This document shows positions 34,588 through 43,087 of a DNA stretch of 64,000 nt, in pieces. The DNA is taken from NCBI RefSeq assembly GCF_036013955.1, contig NZ_CP107903.1, positions 3,720,001 through 3,784,000 on the forward strand, in the 5' to 3' direction. The translations under genes and the position numbers were made by a program. The notes under the pieces are model-generated. The model was not told the DNA's origin. It worked only from the letters and a program-made list of their open reading frames with translations, and made no database searches. Positions within the stretch are counted from its first letter, which is position 1. The number at the start of each line of letters is the position of its first letter. Source of the DNA: Streptomyces sp. NBC_00459. GTDB taxonomy: Bacteria > Actinomycetota > Actinomycetes > Streptomycetales > Streptomycetaceae.

Positions 34588-34620
34588 CGATGGCCGACGA
34601 TCACCGATCGTCGGCCATCG
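34588..34620. terminator. Bidirectional terminator between convergent genes
   Basis: Perfect 15-bp stem CGATGGCCGACGATC (34588-34602) with its complement (34606-34620) and a three-base loop, between the plus-strand membrane gene (stop at 34554) and truA (stop at 34640 on minus). Confidence 0.85.
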
Positions 34621-34639
34621 GCCGTCGTGCGCCCTTCGC

Positions 34640-35485
34640 TCAGTGCACTTCGCCCCGCACCCGCCGAGCCTGGAGCTGCCGCCCGGCGAGCTGGTCGTCC
34701 GCCGGATAGGCGACCTCCTCCAGGGTCAGCCCGTACGGCCGTACGACATGCACGGCACTGTCGCGCACCCGCGCGTCCAGCACCCGTCGCGGCCACTCCA
34801 CCCCCCGGTGCCCGTCGCCCACGAACAGCAGCGCGCCGACCATGGACCGCACCTGGTTGTGGCAGAAGGCGTCGGCGCGGACCTCGATCTCGACGATGCC
34901 GTCCAGCCGCCGGCGCACCCCGAAGTCGAGGACCTCACGGACCGTCGACGCCCCCTCGCGCTTCTTCGCGTACGCGGCGAAGTCATGTTCCCCGACAAGG
35001 GACTTGGCGGCGGCGTCCATGGCGACGACGTCCAGCTCCCAGTCGTGCCAGAGCACATGGTTGCGCAGCAACGGATCCACGCCCCCGGGCCGGTCACCGA
35101 CCCGGTACACATAACGCCGCCACAGGGCGGCGAACCGCGCGTTGAACCCGCCCGGCGCCTCTGCCGCACTCCACACCCGCACGTCTTTGCTGAGCCGTCC
35201 GGCAAGCCTCTTGAGTAGCTTCTCCTGGTGCTCGCCCCACACCTCCACCGGCAGATCGACATGGGCGACCTGCCCCCGAGCGTGCACCCCGGCATCGGTA
35301 CGCCCGGCCACGGTCAGCTCGTACACGGCCTCCCCGGACCGGGTCACCGTCCGCAGGGCGTCCTCGATCTCCCCCTGTACGGTCCTACGGCCACCGGCCT
35401 GCTTGGCCCACCCGGAGAAAGCGGTGCCGTCATAGGAAAGGTCCAGTCGCACCCGCACGAACCCGGGCTGTACGTCGTCACTCAC
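34640..35485 (-). CDS. truA: tRNA pseudouridine(38-40) synthase
   Basis: 281 residues from a GTG at 35485 with GAGGA eight bases upstream; the open frame further up overlaps rplQ and is non-native. Core motifs: LDLSYDGTAFSGWAKQ, AGRTDAGVHARGQVAH with the catalytic Asp, and AFCHNQVRSMVGALL. It modifies the anticodon stem of tRNAs. It ends the alpha operon, 88 bp after rplQ. Confidence 0.95.
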   Translation of the reverse strand: MSDDVQPGFVRVRLDLSYDGTAFSGWAKQAGGRRTVQGEIEDALRTVTRSGEAVYELTVAGRTDAGVHARGQVAHVDLPVEVWGEHQEKLLKRLAGRLSKDVRVWSAAEAPGGFNARFAALWRRYVYRVGDRPGGVDPLLRNHVLWHDWELDVVAMDAAAKSLVGEHDFAAYAKKREGASTVREVLDFGVRRRLDGIVEIEVRADAFCHNQVRSMVGALLFVGDGHRGVEWPRRVLDARVRDSAVHVVRPYGLTLEEVAYPADDQLAGRQLQARRVRGEVH

Positions 35486-35573
35486 AAACAGATCCTCACT
35501 CACACAGGCACAGGCTGGGAACGCGAAAGCGGGCCCACCCGAAAGGGCGGACCCGCAACGCGAGGCAAAGGCC

Positions 35574-36086
35574 TCAGGCGTCCTTGGACTCCTCGTCCGC
35601 GGCCGGAGCCGCGTCCTCGACGACCTCGTCGGACTTGGCCTCGACGGCCTCGTCCTTCTTGAGGGTGTCTTCCTTGACGGCACGCTTGGTCGCCGCCTCG
35701 GCCTCACCGGTGGCCTGCTGGGCCACGGTCAGGGCCTCCACCAGCTCGATGACAGCCATGGGCGCGTTGTCGCCACGACGGTTACCAATCTTGGTGATAC
35801 GGGTGTAACCACCCGGGCGGTTCTCGTAGCGCGGGCCGATCTCGGTGAAGAGCGTGTGGACGATGCTCTTGTCCGTGATGACCTGGAGCACCTGACGGCG
35901 GTTGTGAAGGTCGCCCTTCTTCGCCTTGGTGACCAGACGCTCGGCGTACGGACGGAGCCGGCGCGCCTTCGCCTCGGTGGTCGTGATCTTGCCGTGCTCG
36001 AAGAGCGACTTCGCGAGGTTCGCAAGAAGCAGCTTCTCGTGCGCGGCACTGCCGCCCAGACGGGCACCCTTGGCGGGCTTCGGCAT
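35574..36086 (-). CDS. rplQ: Ribosomal protein L17
   Basis: 170 residues. The core is MPKPAKGARLGGSAAHEKLL... with SLFEHGKITTTEAKARRLRP. An acidic, Glu/Asp/Ala-rich tail of about 45 residues follows, as in other actinobacteria. It is separated from rpoA by 181 bp that include a dispersed repeat. Confidence 0.97.
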   Translation of the reverse strand: MPKPAKGARLGGSAAHEKLLLANLAKSLFEHGKITTTEAKARRLRPYAERLVTKAKKGDLHNRRQVLQVITDKSIVHTLFTEIGPRYENRPGGYTRITKIGNRRGDNAPMAVIELVEALTVAQQATGEAEAATKRAVKEDTLKKDEAVEAKSDEVVEDAAPAADEESKDA

Positions 36087-36196
36087 GATCTTTCTCCTTG
36101 TTGTCTGCCCCGGCCGTATCAGGTACCAGAGTCAGTGTCCGAGCAGGCGATCACCTGTCGGAGATCCGGGAGCAGCCCCGAAGGGGCGATCCCGGA

Positions 36197-36236
36197 AGGG
36201 GCACGGGGAACTGCGCGACAAGCCACAACGCACCCG
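36197..36236 (+). repeat. Dispersed Streptomyces intergenic repeat, copy 3
   Basis: The core GGGGCACGGGGAACTGCGCG is followed by ACAAGCCACAACG and ACCCGC. It lies inside the rpoA-rplQ gap, an unusual site within a ribosomal operon. Confidence 0.75.
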
Positions 36237-36267
36237 CACCCAAAATCAAACGCTGAGTCCCGAGCTC

Positions 36268-37290
36268 CTAGTACTGCTCAGTCTCAACAAACCCAGCATC
36301 CACATCATCGTCGGCGCCAAAGGCGTCAGCCGCGGCGGTCGGGTCGAACCCGGGAGGCGAGTCCTTGAGCGCGAGGCCCATCCCGGCAAGCTTAGCCTTG
36401 ACCTCGTCGATCGACTTCGCGCCGAAGTTGCGGATGTCGAGCAGGTCCGCCTCGGACCGAGCCACGAGCTCACCCACGGAGTGGATGCCCTCACGCTTGA
36501 GGCAGTTGTACGACCGAACGGTGAGCTCCAGCTCCTCGATCGGCAGCGCGAGATCAGCGGCAAGCGCGGCATCCGTCGGGGACGGGCCCATGTCGATGCC
36601 CTCGGCGTCGACGTTGAGCTCACGGGCGAGCCCGAACAGCTCGACGAGCGTCTTACCGGCAGAAGCCATGGCGTCACGGGGACGCATGGCCTGCTTGGTC
36701 TCGACGTCGACGATCAGCTTGTCGAAGTCGGTGCGCTGCTCGACACGCGTGGCCTCGACCTTGTACGTGACCTTCAGAACCGGCGAGTAGATCGAGTCGA
36801 CCGGAATACGACCGATCTCCTGCCCCACCTGCTTGTTCTGAACAGCGGAGACGTAGCCGCGACCGCGCTCGACGGTGAGCTCGACCTCCAGCTTGCCCTT
36901 GCCGTTGAGCGTGGCGAGGACGAGGTCGGGGTTGTGCACCTCGACACCGGCCGGCGGCGCGATGTCAGCGGCGGTGACCAGGCCGGGACCCTGCTTGCGC
37001 AGGTACATCACGACCGGCTCGTCGTGCTCGCTACTGACGACCAGCTGCTTGATGTTGAGGATGAGGTCCGTGACGTCTTCCTTGACACCCGGCACGGTGG
37101 TGAACTCGTGCAGAACGCCGTCGACACGGATGCTGGTGACAGCCGCACCCGGAATCGAGGACAGAAGGGTCCGGCGGAGGGAGTTACCGAGGGTGTAGCC
37201 GAACCCCGGCTCCAGCGGCTCGATGACGAACCGGGAGCGGAACTCGTCGACGACCTCTTCGGTCAACGAGGGACGCTGAGCGATCAGCAT
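36268..37290 (-). CDS. rpoA: RNA polymerase alpha subunit
   Basis: 340 residues. The N-terminal domain (EPLEPGFGYTLGNSLRRTLLSSIPG) drives dimerisation and core assembly. A short linker leads to the C-terminal domain (LTVRSYNCLKREGIHSVGEL, FGAKSIDEVKAKL) that binds UP elements and activators. The C-terminus is acidic. It is the usual gene between rpsK and rplQ. Confidence 0.98.
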   Translation of the reverse strand: MLIAQRPSLTEEVVDEFRSRFVIEPLEPGFGYTLGNSLRRTLLSSIPGAAVTSIRVDGVLHEFTTVPGVKEDVTDLILNIKQLVVSSEHDEPVVMYLRKQGPGLVTAADIAPPAGVEVHNPDLVLATLNGKGKLEVELTVERGRGYVSAVQNKQVGQEIGRIPVDSIYSPVLKVTYKVEATRVEQRTDFDKLIVDVETKQAMRPRDAMASAGKTLVELFGLARELNVDAEGIDMGPSPTDAALAADLALPIEELELTVRSYNCLKREGIHSVGELVARSEADLLDIRNFGAKSIDEVKAKLAGMGLALKDSPPGFDPTAAADAFGADDDVDAGFVETEQY

Positions 37291-37420
37291 GTGGAAATCC
37301 TTCAGTCATGGACACCCGCTATTTGATGCCCGACCAGTAATACAAGGGTACGGGCGATACAGCTCCGAGGAGCCATACCGCCCGAAACCTCAAACCGCCA
37401 AACGACAGTCGAACGTCAGA

Positions 37421-37455
37421 TCAGACGCGACGGCGCTTGGGCGGACGGCAGCCGT
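37421..37455 (-). pseudogene. Duplicated 3' end of rpsK
   Basis: These 35 bases are identical to 37525-37559, the last eleven codons and stop of rpsK (GCRPPKRRRV and TGA). The copy sits 104 bp downstream of the true end, inside the rpsK-rpoA gap. It has no start and cannot be a gene by itself. A hairpin (TGTGGGGG/CCCCCACA, 37465-37484) lies between the two copies. Confidence 0.85.
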
Positions 37456-37524
37456 GCTGCGACATGTGGGGGCCGACCCCCACACCCCCAGCCGAAAGCA
37501 ACCGCGCCACCCTGAACCGGTGCG

Positions 37525-37929
37525 TCAGACGCGACGGCGCTTGGGCGGACGGCAGCCGTTGTGCGGGGTGGGGGTGACGTCCTGGATGGAGCCGACCTCG
37601 AGACCCGTCGCCTGGAGCGAACGGATGGCCGTCTCGCGACCCGAGCCCGGGCCCTTGACGAAGACGTCAACCTTGCGCATGCCGTGCTCCTGCGCGCGAC
37701 GGGCGGCCGACTCGGCGGCCATCTGCGCGGCGAAGGGGGTGGACTTGCGCGAGCCCTTGAAGCCGACGTGGCCGGCGGAGGCCCAGGAGATCACGTTGCC
37801 CGCGGGGTCGGTGATCGAGACGATCGTGTTGTTGAACGTGCTCTTGATGTGAGCGTGCCCGTGAGCGACGTTCTTCTTTTCCTTGCGGCGCACCTTCTTG
37901 GCAGCGCCCTGACGACCCTTGGGGGGCAT
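37525..37929 (-). CDS. rpsK: Ribosomal protein S11
   Basis: 134 residues: MPPKGRQGAAKKVRRKEKKN start, AHIKSTFNNTIVSITDPAGN core, and the basic end CRPPKRRRV. It binds 16S rRNA in the platform of the 30S subunit. The ATG at 37929 is 69 bp from rpsM. Confidence 0.98.
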   Translation of the reverse strand: MPPKGRQGAAKKVRRKEKKNVAHGHAHIKSTFNNTIVSITDPAGNVISWASAGHVGFKGSRKSTPFAAQMAAESAARRAQEHGMRKVDVFVKGPGSGRETAIRSLQATGLEVGSIQDVTPTPHNGCRPPKRRRV

Positions 37930-37998
37930 CTACTACTCCTACGGGGAGGTGGTCGGTCCTACAGCGAAGACCGCTGATGAAGCGTTGTCCGCTGAGGA

Positions 37999-38379
37999 CT
38001 ACTTCTTGCCCGGCTTCTTCTTGCCGGCGATGGCGCGACGCGGGCCCTTGCGGGTACGAGCGTTCGTGCTGGTGCGCTGACCGTGGACGGGCAGGCCACG
38101 GCGGTGGCGAATACCCTGGTAGCAGCCGATCTCGATCTTCCGGCGGATGTCGCCCTGGATCTCGCGACGGAGGTCACCCTCGGTCTTGATGTTGGCGTCC
38201 ACGTACTCGCGGATCGCGACGAGCTGCTCCTCGGAGAGGTCCCGAACACGGGTGTTCGGGTCAATGCCCGTCTCCGCCAGCGTCAGCTGGGAAAGGGTCC
38301 GGCCGATGCCGAACACGTAGGTGAGGGCGACCTCCACACGCTTTTCACGCGGGATGTCAACACCGGAAACGCGTGCCAT
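37999..38379 (-). CDS. rpsM: Ribosomal protein S13
   Basis: 126 residues: ARVSGVDIPREKRVEVALTY start, GIRHRRGLPVHGQRT, NARTRKGPRRAIAGKKKPGKK tail split across the C-terminus. It lies in the 30S head and contacts the P-site tRNA. Start ATG at 38379. Confidence 0.98.
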   Translation of the reverse strand: MARVSGVDIPREKRVEVALTYVFGIGRTLSQLTLAETGIDPNTRVRDLSEEQLVAIREYVDANIKTEGDLRREIQGDIRRKIEIGCYQGIRHRRGLPVHGQRTSTNARTRKGPRRAIAGKKKPGKK

Positions 38380-38598
38380 TCAATGGCTCCAGTTGTCGTT
38401 CGGAGGTCTTCCACAAAGCCGTTTCCCAGCCGCCGTATGAGGTACGAACTGGGTCCCCGGCCTCCGACCGGGGGTATCAGCTCCACTGAACGACGGTCGA
38501 ACTGCAACCACCGAACTTCGGACCTGGGCTCTGCGTATGAACATGTACTACTGCTCGCGTCGCGCGAATTTCTGCGGGTGCAGAAGGTGGGTCGTGCG
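38380..38598 (-). promoter_or_regulatory. 219-bp leader between rpmJ and rpsM
   Basis: No gene. A hairpin CCCCGG (38455-38460) with CCGGGG (38468-38473) and a seven-base loop lies about 85 bp before rpsM. It may be a leader element or internal attenuator of the alpha operon. No clear promoter hexamers were found. Confidence 0.35.
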
Positions 38599-38712
38599 TC
38601 AGCCCTGGCGCTGCTTGTGGCGCGGGTTCTCGCAGATGACCATGACCCGACCATGACGGCGGATCACCCTGCACTTGTCGCAGATCTTCTTGACGCTCGG
38701 CTTGACCTTCAT
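38599..38712 (-). CDS. rpmJ: Ribosomal protein L36, zinc-binding form
   Basis: 37 residues: MKVKPSVKKICDKCRVIRR start, then VMVICENPRHKQRQG. The zinc ribbon ligands C11, C14, C27 and H32 are all present. It is too short for the usual length cut-offs but lies exactly where expected, 60 bp after infA. Confidence 0.97.
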   Translation of the reverse strand: MKVKPSVKKICDKCRVIRRHGRVMVICENPRHKQRQG

Positions 38713-38772
38713 GGGGTGAGGTTCTCCGGGTCAGTTGCCGGCGGCCCCGCTTTCACGGGACGTGGGCAAGAT

Positions 38773-38994
38773 CTACTTGTATCGGTAGACGATGCGGCCA
38801 CGCGTCAGGTCGTACGGAGACAGCTCCACCACGACCCGGTCGTCAGGGAGGATACGGATGTAGTGCATCCGCATCTTGCCGCTGATGTGTGCCAGGACCT
38901 GGTGGCCGTTCTGGAGCTCAACCTTGAACATGGCGTTCGGAAGAGACTCGACGACAGTGCCCTCGATCTCGATGGCACCTTGCTTCTTGGCCAC
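38773..38994 (-). CDS. infA: Translation initiation factor IF-1
   Basis: 73 residues from a GTG at 38994 (GAAGGG six bases upstream). The OB-fold reads AIEIEGTVVESLPNAMFKVE, then RILPDDRVVVELSPYDLTRG and YRYK. It binds the 30S A site during initiation. An 850-bp gap with a hairpin array separates it from map. Confidence 0.97.
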   Translation of the reverse strand: MAKKQGAIEIEGTVVESLPNAMFKVELQNGHQVLAHISGKMRMHYIRILPDDRVVVELSPYDLTRGRIVYRYK

Positions 38995-39086
38995 GCTTCG
39001 CCCTTCGAATCGACTACCTTGATCGACTCCCATGCGTTCCCTGATGGGCGCATGCGGACATGCGGGTGCACGAGAGCCGACGAGTC

Positions 39087-39092
39087 AGTCTA
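39087..39092 (-). promoter_or_regulatory. -10 hexamer of the infA promoter
   Basis: TAGACT on the minus strand, with a predicted start near 39080. It sits between the hairpin array and infA, so infA-rpmJ and the genes beyond can be transcribed independently of map. Confidence 0.5.
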
Positions 39093-39364
39093 CGTCAGCA
39101 CACCCGGAAAGACGAATCGAGGAAGAATGCCCCGCAGCGGTGATCCTTAACCAGCAAGGGGGTTCCACAGGCCCAGAAGCGGGGCGCGGAGGACACACCA
39201 CCGACCCGACACAGGGCACAGGAGGGACCGAACACACTCTCGCCGAAGCCCCCAGGCCAGCACCGGAAAACCCAAAAATGGAACCCCACCAGGGATACAG
39301 GAACGGCCCCCTGGCCGGGGTCCACCGGGTCCGGGGCCACAATCCCGGGCGGGGCGCAGCGGAC

Positions 39365-39815
39365 GCAACCCGCGGGATGCAGGGGACGCAGTCCCCGCGA
39401 GGGGCACACGGGCGAAGCCCCGAGCGGAATGCAAGGAAGTGCAGGAGCCGCACCCCCTGGTGGGGTTCAGGGCTCTGGCCCCGGGCCAGTTCGGGAGTAC
39501 ACCCCCGGGCCGGTTTCAGGACCCCAGCCCTCACCGGGGTGCAGGGGCGAAGCCCCGGACGGGGTGCAGGGGACGCAGTCCCCGCGAGGGGTGCAGGGGA
39601 CGCAGTCCCCGCGAGGGGTGCAGGGGACGCAGTCCCCGCGAGGGGTGCAGGGGACGCAGTCCCCGCGAGGGGGTCCAGGGGACGCAGTCCCCGCGAGGGG
39701 GTCCAGGGGACGCAGTCCCCGCGAGGGGGTCCAGGGGACGCAGTCCCCGCGAGGGGGTCCAGGGGGCTGCGCCCCCTGGTGGGGTCGAAGGGGCGGAGCC
39801 CCTGGGGATGGGACG
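39365..39815. repeat. Array of GGGG/CCCC hairpins
   Basis: At its core are seven near-identical units with GGGGACGCAGTCCCC stem-loops; their GACGCAG starts at 39572, 39599, 39626 and 39653 (27-bp spacing) and at 39681, 39709 and 39737 (28-bp spacing). Flanking hairpins keep the shape with changed arms: GGGGCGAAGCCCC (about 39545), GGGGGCTGCGCCCCC (about 39763) and GGGGCGGAGCCCC (about 39789). A further GGGGACGCAGTCCCC lies near 39385. Confidence 0.9.
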
Positions 39816-39844
39816 GGTAGGGGCGGCGGGGGCGAGGAAAGCTC

Positions 39845-40681
39845 CTACGCCAGCGGATCCGGCGCCGCAGTCACCCCATGCTCGGCCAACTTCGCCGCAC
39901 CCCCGTCGGGAGACGTAAGCACCAACGGCCCCGCCTCGGTCAACGCCACCGAATGCTCCCAGTGCGACGACCACGTCCCGTCCGTCGTGATGACCGTCCA
40001 GTCGTCCGCCAGGACCTCCGTCCTCGGCGTACCCAACGACACCATCGGCTCGATGGCCAGACAGAACCCGGGGACCAGCTTCGGCCCCTTCCCCCGCTTG
40101 CGCTCGACGTAGTTCAGCAGATGCGGATCCATGTGCATCTCGGTCCCGATGCCATGCCCGCCGTAGTCCTCGATGATCCCGTACCGCCCGCCGCCCGCCT
40201 TCGGCTGACGCCGGATGTACGTCTCGATCGCACGCGAGATGTCGACCAGCCGGTTCCCCAGCTTCATCGCCGCGATCCCCGCCCACATCGACTCCTCCGT
40301 CACCCGGGACAGCTCGATCAGCTCCGGAGCATGCCCCGACCCGACGAACGCCGTGTACGCCGCGTCCCCGTGCCAGCCGTCGATGATCGCGCCGCAGTCG
40401 ATGGAGATGATGTCCCCGTCCTTCAGCACGACCTCGTCGGACGGGATGCCATGGACGACCACCTCGTTGACGGAGGTGCAGATCGTCGCCGGGAACCCGC
40501 CGTACCCAAGGAAGTTCGGCTTCGCGTTGTGCTCTGCGAGCACCTTCCGCGCGACCTCGTCCAGATCCTTCGTACTGGCGCCCGGCACGGCCGCCTCACG
40601 AGTGGCCGCGTGGATGGCGGCGACGACAAGCCCCGCCTCGCGCATCTTGGCGATCTGCTCGGGGGTCTTGATCTGCACCAT
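39845..40681 (-). CDS. map: Type I methionine aminopeptidase
   Basis: 278 residues. Metal ligands are visible in IDCGAIIDGWHGDAAYTAF (two Asp), GHGIGTEMHMDP (His), AIEPM (Glu) and WEHSVALTE (Glu). It removes the initiator Met from nascent proteins. Only the core domain is present, without an N-terminal zinc extension. Position between adk and infA is conserved. Confidence 0.97.
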   Translation of the reverse strand: MVQIKTPEQIAKMREAGLVVAAIHAATREAAVPGASTKDLDEVARKVLAEHNAKPNFLGYGGFPATICTSVNEVVVHGIPSDEVVLKDGDIISIDCGAIIDGWHGDAAYTAFVGSGHAPELIELSRVTEESMWAGIAAMKLGNRLVDISRAIETYIRRQPKAGGGRYGIIEDYGGHGIGTEMHMDPHLLNYVERKRGKGPKLVPGFCLAIEPMVSLGTPRTEVLADDWTVITTDGTWSSHWEHSVALTEAGPLVLTSPDGGAAKLAEHGVTAAPDPLA

Positions 40682-40769
40682 GGGAACTACGGCCTTTCCT
40701 GAACCGATCGGTCTGGGAGCGAACGAACACACAACAAGCCAACGATACGGCGCCCCGCCCCCCACGCAG

Positions 40770-40802
40770 CAGCCGCGGTCCCCTGACAGGAAACCGCGGC
40801 TG
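40770..40802 (-). terminator. Hairpin between adk and map
   Basis: CAGCCGCGG (40770-40778) and CCGCGGCTG (40794-40802) form a 9-bp stem with a 15-base loop in the 181-bp adk-map gap. No T tract follows, so it may attenuate or stabilise rather than end transcription. Confidence 0.45.
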
Positions 40803-40862
40803 TCCGACGTACTGACAAGCACTGATCACTGAGCACTGGGTGCCCAGCACTGAACCGAAGGA

Positions 40863-41525
40863 CTACTCGCCCTCGCCGTCACCCTTCAGCGCGGCCATCG
40901 CCTTGCTGGTGACATCCTCCACCTTGCCCAGCGCCGAGATCGTCACCACGAGGCCCTGGGCCTTGTAGTAGTCGATGATCGGCTCGGTCTGGGTGTGGTA
41001 GACCTCCAGCCGCTTGCGAACCGTCTCCTCGGAGTCGTCGTCACGCTGGTACAGCTCGCCACCGCAGGTGTCACAGACACCCTCGGCCTTCGGCGCCTGG
41101 TACGTGACGTGGAAGACGTGCGCCGAGTCGTTACGGCAGATGCGGCGGCCGGCGATGCGCTTGACCACCTCGTCCTCGGGGACCTCCAGGTCGAGGACCG
41201 CGTCCAGTTTCATGGACTCGGCCTTCAGCATCTCGTCCAGCGCCTCGGCCTGCGAAACGTTCCGCGGGAAGCCGTCCAGCAGAAAGCCGTTCACCGCGTC
41301 GGACTGCTCCATGCGGTCCTTGGCCATCGCGATGGTGACCTCGTCCGGCACCAGGTTGCCCGCGTCCATGTAGGACTTCGCGAGTTTCCCGAGATCCGTC
41401 TGCTTGCTGATGTTGGCCCGGAAGAGGTCGCCCGTGGAGATGTGCGGGATCAACAGGTTCTTGGCGAGGAACGCGGCCTGCGTTCCCTTCCCGGCACCAG
41501 GCGGCCCGACGAGGACGATTCGCAT
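40863..41525 (-). CDS. adk: Adenylate kinase
   Basis: 220 residues. P-loop GPPGAGKGTQAAFLA at 7-21; LLDGFPRNVSQAEAL; and the long LID form with Cys residues (RRICRNDSAHVF, CDTCGGELYQR). It balances AMP, ADP and ATP. The ATG at 41525 overlaps the secY stop (TGATG). Confidence 0.97.
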   Translation of the reverse strand: MRIVLVGPPGAGKGTQAAFLAKNLLIPHISTGDLFRANISKQTDLGKLAKSYMDAGNLVPDEVTIAMAKDRMEQSDAVNGFLLDGFPRNVSQAEALDEMLKAESMKLDAVLDLEVPEDEVVKRIAGRRICRNDSAHVFHVTYQAPKAEGVCDTCGGELYQRDDDSEETVRKRLEVYHTQTEPIIDYYKAQGLVVTISALGKVEDVTSKAMAALKGDGEGE

Positions 41526-42844
41526 CAGCGGAGGAACCCTTCGTAATTGCGCTGCTGGAGCTGGCTCTCAATCTGCTTCACGGTCTCAAGACCCACACCC
41601 ACGATGATGAGGATGCTGGTCCCGCCGAACGGGAAGTTCTGGTTTGCATTGAAACCGACCAACGCCATCGTCGGTACGAGAGCGATCAGACCCAGGTACA
41701 GCGAACCCGGCCAGGTGATCCGGTTGAGTACGTAACTCAGGTACTCAGCAGTCGGCCGACCAGCCCGGATGCCCGGGATGAAGCCACCATACTTCTTCAT
41801 GTTGTCGGCTACTTCTTCGGGGTTGAAGGAGATGGCGACGTAGAAGAACGCGAAGAAAACGATCAGCAGGAAGTACGTGACGATGTAAACCGGGTGGTCA
41901 CCCTTGGTCAGGTTCTGCTCGATCCATGTCTTCCAGGCGGACGTGCCGCCGGAGAACTGCGCGATCAGCGCGGGGATGTAGAGCAGTGACGAGGCAAAGA
42001 TCACAGGGATGATGCCGGCCTGGTTGACCTTGAGCGGAATGTACGTCGACGTGCCGCCGTAGGACCGGCGGCCGATCATGCGCTTCGCGTACTGGACCGG
42101 AATACGGCGCTGAGCCTGCTCGACGAAGACCACCAGCGCGACCATGACGAGGCCGACGGCGATGACCGTACCGAACTCGATCCAGCCGTCCGCCAGGTCG
42201 CCCTGGGTCTTGATGGCCCACAGCGCGGACGGGAAGGTGGCGGCGATCGAGATGAACATCAGGATGGACATGCCGTTGCCGATACCGCGGTCGGTGATGA
42301 GCTCACCGAGCCACATGACGACGGCCGTGCCGGCGGTCATGGTGACGACCATGGTGATGGTCACGAAGATCGACTGGTCCGGGACGATCTCGCTGGCGAC
42401 GGTGCAGCCGCTGAAGAGCGCACCGCTGCGCGCGGTGGCGACCAGACCGGTGCCCTGGAGGATGGCGAGAGCCACTGTCAGGTAACGGGTGTACTGCGTG
42501 ATCTTCGCTGTGCCCGCCTGGCCCTCCTTCTTGAGGGCTTCCAGACGCGGGATCACCACCGTCAGCAGCTGCAGGATGATGCTCGCCGTGATGTACGGCA
42601 TGATGCCCAGCGCGAAGATCGTGATCTGCAGCAGTGCCCCGCCGCTGAACATGTTCACCAGACCGAACAGGCCCTGGCTTCCGTTCTTCGAGACGGCGTC
42701 GATACACGTCTGGACGTTCTGATAGTCGACACCTGGGATCGGGATGTGCGTACCCACCCGATAGACCACGATGATGCCGAGCGTGAAGAGCAGCTTCTTG
42801 CGCAGGTCGGGCGTCTTGAACGCCCGGGCGAACGCGGTGAGCAC
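41525..42844 (-). CDS. secY: Preprotein translocase subunit SecY
   Basis: 439 residues from a GTG at 42844 with AGGAGG four bases upstream. Ten membrane helices are expected; landmarks are PIPGVDYQ, GGALLQITIFALGIMPYITA (plug and helix 2), RGIGNGMSILMF and LKVNQAGIIPVIFASSLL. It forms the central protein-conducting channel. The frame continues upstream, but those codons lack the family sequence. Confidence 0.97.
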   Translation of the reverse strand: MLTAFARAFKTPDLRKKLLFTLGIIVVYRVGTHIPIPGVDYQNVQTCIDAVSKNGSQGLFGLVNMFSGGALLQITIFALGIMPYITASIILQLLTVVIPRLEALKKEGQAGTAKITQYTRYLTVALAILQGTGLVATARSGALFSGCTVASEIVPDQSIFVTITMVVTMTAGTAVVMWLGELITDRGIGNGMSILMFISIAATFPSALWAIKTQGDLADGWIEFGTVIAVGLVMVALVVFVEQAQRRIPVQYAKRMIGRRSYGGTSTYIPLKVNQAGIIPVIFASSLLYIPALIAQFSGGTSAWKTWIEQNLTKGDHPVYIVTYFLLIVFFAFFYVAISFNPEEVADNMKKYGGFIPGIRAGRPTAEYLSYVLNRITWPGSLYLGLIALVPTMALVGFNANQNFPFGGTSILIIVGVGLETVKQIESQLQQRNYEGFLR

Positions 42845-43087
42845 GGTGCCTCCTGCGACCCCCGCGCTACTGCGTAGAGGTGACGGTTTTGAGGTTCGAC
42901 GAATACGTTGACAGATAACTAACAGCCGAGAGGGGTCTGGAGTTCCTAGTGAACACAACAGACTCAACTTGACAGTGCTGGCCACCTTACCGGCGACCAT
43001 GCTTCCTAGGAACGACCAACCGGGGATACCCCATTTGTGGGGTATCCCCGGTAGGGATCGCTCAAGTCATCGAGACGCCTGTGGTGT
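42845..43087 (-). promoter_or_regulatory. rplO-secY gap with 14-bp stem hairpin
   Basis: CCGGGGATACCCCA (43020-43033) and its complement (43038-43051) form a perfect 14-bp stem with a four-base loop, 36 bp after the rplO stop. It should strongly reduce read-through; secY then needs its own promoter in the 175 bp that follow, where I see only AT-richer sequence (GTTAGTTATCTGTC) and no certain hexamer pair. Confidence 0.7.
43020..43051 (-). terminator. Terminator or attenuator after rplO
   Basis: This is the perfect 14-bp stem, loop TTTG on the plus strand. After it the minus strand reads TTGGTCGTTCCTAGG, only mildly T-rich. Confidence 0.65.

Larger units (their letters stand above)
38995..39844. 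promoter_or_regulatory. 850-bp gap map-infA: infA promoter and hairpin array
   Basis: No credible gene. The right-hand 500 bp is an array of GC hairpins (39365-39815). The part next to infA carries a good -10 hexamer TAGACT (39087-39092 on the minus strand) that would give a leader of about 85 nt. The -35 is weak. Open frames through the array exist only because of the repeat composition. Confidence 0.65.

Noticed and set aside
39032..40112. Repeat-rich frames through the hairpin array (GDAVPARG-type repeats)
   Set aside because: They are artefacts of the 27/28-bp DNA repeat; no ribosome-binding site, domain or codon bias supports them.
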